Of a stretch of DNA of 64,000 bases, positions 60,115 to 64,000 are shown one piece after another. This DNA is from Solirubrobacter sp963736505. Lineage in GTDB: Bacteria; Actinomycetota; Thermoleophilia; Solirubrobacterales; Solirubrobacteraceae. Below the pieces are notes generated by a model. The model worked only from the letters and a program-made list of their open reading frames with translations. It was not told where the DNA came from and did no database searches. How positions within the stretch are numbered: the first letter of the stretch is position 1; every line of letters begins with the position of its first letter. The stretch is taken from positions 248,001 to 312,000 of the forward strand of contig CAVTOZ010000002.1 in the NCBI GenBank assembly GCA_963736505.1, given 5' to 3'. The position numbers and the translations under genes were made by a program.

Positions 60115-62604
60115 TCACGGGTCGCTGATGAGGGTCGCGTGGAGCGTGGTTCCGTTGCTGGGCGGGCTCGAGATCGTGAGCGTGCCGTCGGCGGCTTCGA
60201 TGCGGTCGAGCAGTCCGGTGAGTCCGCTGCCTCGGGTCGGGTCGGCGCCGCCGGCACCGTCGTCGCGGATCTCGATCGTCAGCTCGCGGCCCTGGAGCGC
60301 GATCTCGACGGTCGCATGGGTGGCGTGGGCGTGCTTGACGACGTTGGTGAGGGCTTCGGCGACGATGAAGTAGGCCGTGGTCTCGGTCTGAGCCGTCAGC
60401 CGCGGCACGTTCACGCGCAGGTCGATCGGCAGCGGGATGTCGTCGGTGAGCGCCTCGATCCCGGTGCGCAGGCCGCCGCCGGTGAGGGCGGCGGGGAGGA
60501 TGCCGCGGACGAGGTCGCGGAGCTCGCGGTTCGCGCGTTCGGTGTGGGTCAGCGCCGCGTCGATGAGATCGGCGGTGGGTCGGCCGGCCGCGGCGGCGTC
60601 TTTGGCGAGCTCGAGTGTGATCTGGGCGTGGACGAGGCGCTGCTGGGCTCCGTCGTGCAGGTCGCGCTGGAGCCGCCGGCGGGTCTCGTCGGCGGTGGCG
60701 ACGACGCGTGCGCGGGAGGCCGTCAACTTGGCCTTGTTCTCGGCGTTGGCGATCGCGGCGGCGGCCAGTTCGGCGAACTGCATCAGGCGGTCTTCGGTTC
60801 CGGCCGGGAGCGGTGGCCCGGCGGTGCCGGCGGTGAGCGAGCCCCAGACGTGGCCTTCGACGGTGACGGGCACGGCGACGCCGGGTCCGGCCGGGGTCCG
60901 GAGCCCGCCGTTGCACTGTGCGACGACGACGGCGACGTCCCCGGGCTCGTAGCGGAGCAGCGCGGTGGCGAGATCGCCGAGCTGCTTCGACGCTTCGGTG
61001 GCCACCGCGCTGAAGACGTCGGTGAGGGCGGCGCCGTGCGCGACGAGCTCGGCGACCCGGCGCAGCGCCGCCTGCTCATGCGCGAGGACGTGCAGGTCGC
61101 GACGCGTCTGCGCGGCGGCGATGGCGGTGCTGGCGAGCTCGGCGAAGTCGGTCAGGTGCCGCTCGATCGGCAAGGGGAGCGGCTCGCGTCGTGCGACCAC
61201 GACGAGTGCGCCCCAGAGCCGCCGCTCGAGCAGGATCGGGACCGCGACGCTCGCCGAGAACCCGAACTTATGCGCAACCTGCGGCCAATGCCCTGACATC
61301 TGGGCGAGGTCGTCGATGCGGGCGGCGCGGCCGGAGCTCCACACGCGCTGGACCGCGCCGTCGCCACCGGCCGGCGAGCGCATGCCGGTCCGGATGTCTC
61401 CGGGCGCACCGTCGAGCGCCACGATCTCGGTTGCGCCGTCCGGCTCGAAGCGCAGCAGCGTCGTGAAGTCGACGCCGGCGAGCTTGGACGCTTGGACGGC
61501 GACGGCCTCGAGTACGGCGTCGACCGGCGCCTCCTGGGCGGCGAGCTCGGCCACGCGGCGCAGGGCGGCCTGCTCGTCGGCGAGCGCCTGCAGCTCCGCG
61601 CGCGCCTGGCCGTTGGCCAGCGCGGAGGCGATCAGCTTGGCGAACTGCTCCAGGCGCTGCTCGGTGCCGGGCGGGAGCGGCGTGGCGCCGGACGTCGCGG
61701 TGAGCATCCCCCAGACGCTGTCCTGGACCGAGATGGGGGCCGCGACGGCGGCCGTGAGGCCGAACCGCGCGGCGAGTCGGGCGTCTCGCTCGCGCGCGTA
61801 GTCGTCGACACGGGCGGCGCGACCGTCGCGGCGGACGAAGTCGGGCAGCGTCTCGGCGTCGAAGGCGATGCGCGTGCCGACGGGTGCAGGCCCGCCGCAT
61901 GTCGCCACGACCATGAGCTCGCGCTCTGAGTCGAAGCGCGTCAGCGTCATCGCCTGCTCGCCGAGCAGCTTCGACGCCTCGGTGGCGACGGCGTCGAAGA
62001 GCGCCTCCTGCGGCACGCCGCGCGCGACGAGCTCGGCGACCCGCAGCAGCGCCGCCTGCTCGCGCGCGAGCGCCGCCAGGTTCGTACGGGCCTGCGCGTT
62101 GGAGATCGCGGTCGCGGCGAGCTCGGCGAACCTGCGCAGACGGTCCTCGGCACCCACGGGCAGCCGGCTCGAGCCCAGCACGGTGATCGCGCCCCACACC
62201 CGACCCTCGGTGAGGATCGGCGCGCCGACGCCGCTGCTCAATCCGAGCTCGTTCGCGATCGCGGCGTTGGGACCGGGCACCCGCTCGTAGTGCTCGATCC
62301 TGGCGGCTTGAGCCGTGCGTCGAACCCGCTGGACCACGCCGTCGCCGTCGTCCGAGATGCGCATGCCCACGTGCATGACGTGCCGCACGCCTTCGGCGCC
62401 GCCCATCGCGACGATCACGGGCGGCTCGTCCGGCTCGAAGCGCAGCAGCGCGGTGAAGTGGTCGCCGAGGAGCCGGCAGGCCTCCTCGGCCACGGCGTCG
62501 AGCACGCTCGACTCGGAGGCGCCGGCCGCGACGAGCTCGGCTACGCGCCGCAGCGCCGCCTGTTCATCGGCGAGGCGCGTCGCGTCGGCGAGATCGCCGG
62601 GCAC
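60115..62604 (-). CDS. four-GAF NarL-type sensor histidine kinase
   Basis: 829 aa, GTG start, no membrane helix. Four GAF units, each opening with ADEQAALRRVAELVA-like sequence (near residues 12, 180, 345, 510). HisKA_3: TRRRLQRDLHDGAQQRLVHAQ (phospho-His). HATPase: AYFIVAEALTNVVKHAHA, IEIRDDGAGGADPTRGSGLTGLLDRI. Cytoplasmic; GAF units may sense small molecules, redox or light. Follows two response-regulator genes. Confidence 0.93.
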   Translation of the reverse strand: MPGDLADATRLADEQAALRRVAELVAAGASESSVLDAVAEEACRLLGDHFTALLRFEPDEPPVIVAMGGAEGVRHVMHVGMRISDDGDGVVQRVRRTAQAARIEHYERVPGPNAAIANELGLSSGVGAPILTEGRVWGAITVLGSSRLPVGAEDRLRRFAELAATAISNAQARTNLAALAREQAALLRVAELVARGVPQEALFDAVATEASKLLGEQAMTLTRFDSERELMVVATCGGPAPVGTRIAFDAETLPDFVRRDGRAARVDDYARERDARLAARFGLTAAVAAPISVQDSVWGMLTATSGATPLPPGTEQRLEQFAKLIASALANGQARAELQALADEQAALRRVAELAAQEAPVDAVLEAVAVQASKLAGVDFTTLLRFEPDGATEIVALDGAPGDIRTGMRSPAGGDGAVQRVWSSGRAARIDDLAQMSGHWPQVAHKFGFSASVAVPILLERRLWGALVVVARREPLPLPIERHLTDFAELASTAIAAAQTRRDLHVLAHEQAALRRVAELVAHGAALTDVFSAVATEASKQLGDLATALLRYEPGDVAVVVAQCNGGLRTPAGPGVAVPVTVEGHVWGSLTAGTAGPPLPAGTEDRLMQFAELAAAAIANAENKAKLTASRARVVATADETRRRLQRDLHDGAQQRLVHAQITLELAKDAAAAGRPTADLIDAALTHTERANRELRDLVRGILPAALTGGGLRTGIEALTDDIPLPIDLRVNVPRLTAQTETTAYFIVAEALTNVVKHAHATHATVEIALQGRELTIEIRDDGAGGADPTRGSGLTGLLDRIEAADGTLTISSPPSNGTTLHATLISDP

Positions 62605-62649
62605 GCGGGGAACGATCGCATGTGACGGACGTCGCCGCCAGCGCCCCGA

Positions 62650-63321
62650 TCAGCCGCGGCGCTGCGCCTCGCGCATGAACAGCAGGACCGCGTGGACGCG
62701 GCGATGCTCGGTGTCGGCCGGCGCGATATCGAGCTTGCGCAGGATCGCCGTGACGTGCTTCTCGACGGCGGCCTCGCTGACGAACAGCGACTGCGCGATG
62801 CCGAGGTTCGACTTGCCCTCGGCCATCGTCGCGAGCACATCGTGCTCGCGTGGCGTCAGCGCGCTCAGCGGGCCGCTCATCCTGGAGCGTCCAAGCATGC
62901 GGGCGACCACCTCCGGGTCGAGTGCGCTCCCTCCTTCCGCCACGCGGCAGACCGCGTCGACGAAGGCGGGGACGTTCCCGACCCGCTCCTTGAGCAGGTA
63001 CCCGACGCCCTCCGGGCGATCCCCGATCAGCTCGAGCGCGAACGACGGCTCGCAGTGCTGCGAGAGGATCACGACGCCGGTCTTCGGCAGTCGCCGACGC
63101 AGCTCGACCGCGGCGAGCAGGCCGTCGTTCTCGTGCCGCGGCGGCATCTGGACGTCGACGATCGCGACATCGGGCCGGTGGGCGACCGCCCGGCGCAGCA
63201 GATGCTCGGCGTCGCCGGCCTGCGCGACGACGTCGAGCCCGGCGTCGTCGAGCAGCCGGGCGATGCCCTCGCGCAGCAGCACGTCGTCCTCGCCGATCAC
63301 GACCCGTAGCGCCGACTCCAT
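62650..63321 (-). CDS. NarL/LuxR-family response regulator
   Basis: 223 aa. Receiver: VVIGEDDVLLREGIARLL, VAIVDVQMPPRHENDGLLA (Asp), VVILSQHCEPS. C-terminal HTH: LTPREHDVLATMAEGKSNLGIAQSLFVSEAAVEKHVTAIL. ATG overlaps the preceding stop by one base. The likely DNA-binding partner of the four-GAF kinase. Confidence 0.94.
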   Translation of the reverse strand: MESALRVVIGEDDVLLREGIARLLDDAGLDVVAQAGDAEHLLRRAVAHRPDVAIVDVQMPPRHENDGLLAAVELRRRLPKTGVVILSQHCEPSFALELIGDRPEGVGYLLKERVGNVPAFVDAVCRVAEGGSALDPEVVARMLGRSRMSGPLSALTPREHDVLATMAEGKSNLGIAQSLFVSEAAVEKHVTAILRKLDIAPADTEHRRVHAVLLFMREAQRRG

Positions 63322-63680
63322 CACTCCTCCTCGAACAGCTGCCGAAGCGCGCGGCCGGTGAGCTGGTGCTTGGCCAGGAAGCCGGCTGCGCCGGAGCGCC
63401 GAACGGCGGGCTCGCTGGTCGCGCCGGCGTCGGTCGAGATCAACACCACCCGGAGCGGCCATGCGAGTGAGCTCAGTCGCCGGGCCAGCGCGAAGCCGTC
63501 GCCGTCGGGCAGGCCGATGTCGACGAGCGCGGCGTCGGGGCGCAGCTCGGCGGCGCGGGCGAGTGCCTCTTCGACGCTGCCGGCTTCGCCGATCACGTGG
63601 AAGCCCGAGCCGTTGAGCACCTGCGATGCGAGTTCGCGGAACGTGGCGTCGTCGTCGACGACGAGCACCGAGTGAGACAC
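63321..63680 (-). CDS. single-domain response regulator receiver
   Basis: 119 aa, GTG start with GGGAGGA nine bases before. VLVVDDDATFRELASQVL, AALVDIGLPDGDGFALA (Asp), LISTDAG, FLAKHQL (Lys). No output domain; may be a phosphate sink or a competitor of the NarL partner in the same operon. Confidence 0.93.
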   Translation of the reverse strand: MSHSVLVVDDDATFRELASQVLNGSGFHVIGEAGSVEEALARAAELRPDAALVDIGLPDGDGFALARRLSSLAWPLRVVLISTDAGATSEPAVRRSGAAGFLAKHQLTGRALRQLFEEE

Positions 63681-63786
63681 CGCTTGATCCTCCCAGCTGC
63701 GCGTCGGCCCGTGGTAGGGCTAGCCCGACGATGTTTCGGGTCAGCCGTCGTAGCGGGTCGAGCCGGCGTCCTCGATCGTGATCGGC

Positions 63787-64000
63787 ATGGGAACCATCAC
63801 CGTCGATCAGGTCCAGCTCTACTACGAGGATCACGGCAGCGGCGCGCCGGTCGTGCTGCTGCACGGCTGGCCGCTGGACAGCCGGTCGTGGGAGCCGCAG
63901 CTGCACCCGCTGCTGGAGGCAGGGCAACGCGTGATCCTCTACGACCGTCGCGGCTTCGGACGGTCCAGCCGCCCGACCGCGGGCTACGACTTCGACACGC
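63787..64000 (+). CDS. alpha/beta hydrolase, C-terminus cut by window edge
   Basis: 71 codons visible to base 64000. TVDQVQLYYEDHGSGAPVVLLHGWPLDSRSWEPQL has the oxyanion HGWPLD; VILYDRRGFGRSSRPTAGYDFDT follows, as in non-heme haloperoxidase/esterase types. The catalytic Ser lies beyond the window. Confidence 0.88.
   Translation, partial: MGTITVDQVQLYYEDHGSGAPVVLLHGWPLDSRSWEPQLHPLLEAGQRVILYDRRGFGRSSRPTAGYDFDT

Noticed and set aside
1..64000. tRNA, rRNA, CRISPR, transposase, integrase or attachment site
   Set aside because: Looked for conserved T-loops, rRNA motifs, regular spacers and transposase/recombinase motifs by eye and saw none.

Overview
The window is very GC-rich, gene-dense DNA with short intergenic gaps and many ATGA/GTGA stop-start overlaps. 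Gene content points to a high-GC actinobacterium, most likely of the Thermoleophilia (Solirubrobacterales: Solirubrobacter/Conexibacter-like). Pointers are the collagen-like secreted protein with the N-terminal NSVGTAQLKPNAVTSAKV-type segment, the Ala-rich LVIVD-type secreted protein, the BTAD/AfsR-type regulator, and the PLP-enzyme/GNAT fusion. This placement is inference from gene content, not from a marker gene. I found no rRNA, tRNA, CRISPR array, insertion sequence or prophage.

Layout. 1-7.4 kb: a Ser/Thr kinase and a PAS-EAL-HDOD protein (one operon, left end cut), an FHA protein, a CBS-type Mn-dependent pyrophosphatase, a Lys-rich membrane peptide and a GH20 hexosaminidase. 7.4-14.7 kb: two tandem S51 peptidases, a YbdK-type carboxylate-amine ligase, a RecD2 helicase coupled to a sigma-like gene, an EEP-family protein and a small esterase. 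14.7-25.5 kb: the PLP/GNAT fusion, a GGDEF-EAL protein, argS with upstream genes, and a run of small metabolic genes. 24.7-27.6 kb: an ImmA/IrrE-type peptidase facing an HTH protein, a sigma factor and a Cys-rich protein, followed by a 520-bp non-coding tract with hairpin and minisatellite repeats. 27.6-31.5 kb: an NlpC/P60 hydrolase and an AfsR-like regulator. 31.7-38.0 kb: a secreted-protein, solute-binding-protein, lipoprotein, CopC-CopD and YcnI operon with a probable copper role. 38-44.8 kb: an MFS remnant, a Cys-cluster regulator facing a DoxX/flavoprotein pair, an ArsR/SRPBCC pair, an FTR1 iron permease and a two-component system. 44.9-51.1 kb: a seven-gene surface-glycan operon headed by the collagen-like protein. 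51.1-60.1 kb: secreted proteins, several decayed genes, and a LysR-controlled aromatic-type fragment. 60.1-64 kb: a four-GAF histidine kinase with two response regulators, and the start of an alpha/beta hydrolase.

The two strongest themes cut across regions. First, at least seven genes are broken: three have single-base frameshifts inside otherwise intact families (32427, about 42972, about 55964), and four have lost internal segments while keeping recognisable ends (MFS, trypsin, glyoxalase, muconolactone isomerase). Second, many genes start 5-8 bases after a TANNNT box, the arrangement expected for leaderless mRNAs. Two of these promoters carry clear operators: an ArsR-type palindrome between -35 and -10, and a tandem CGTCAA-N7-TTGACG pair over a -35/-10.
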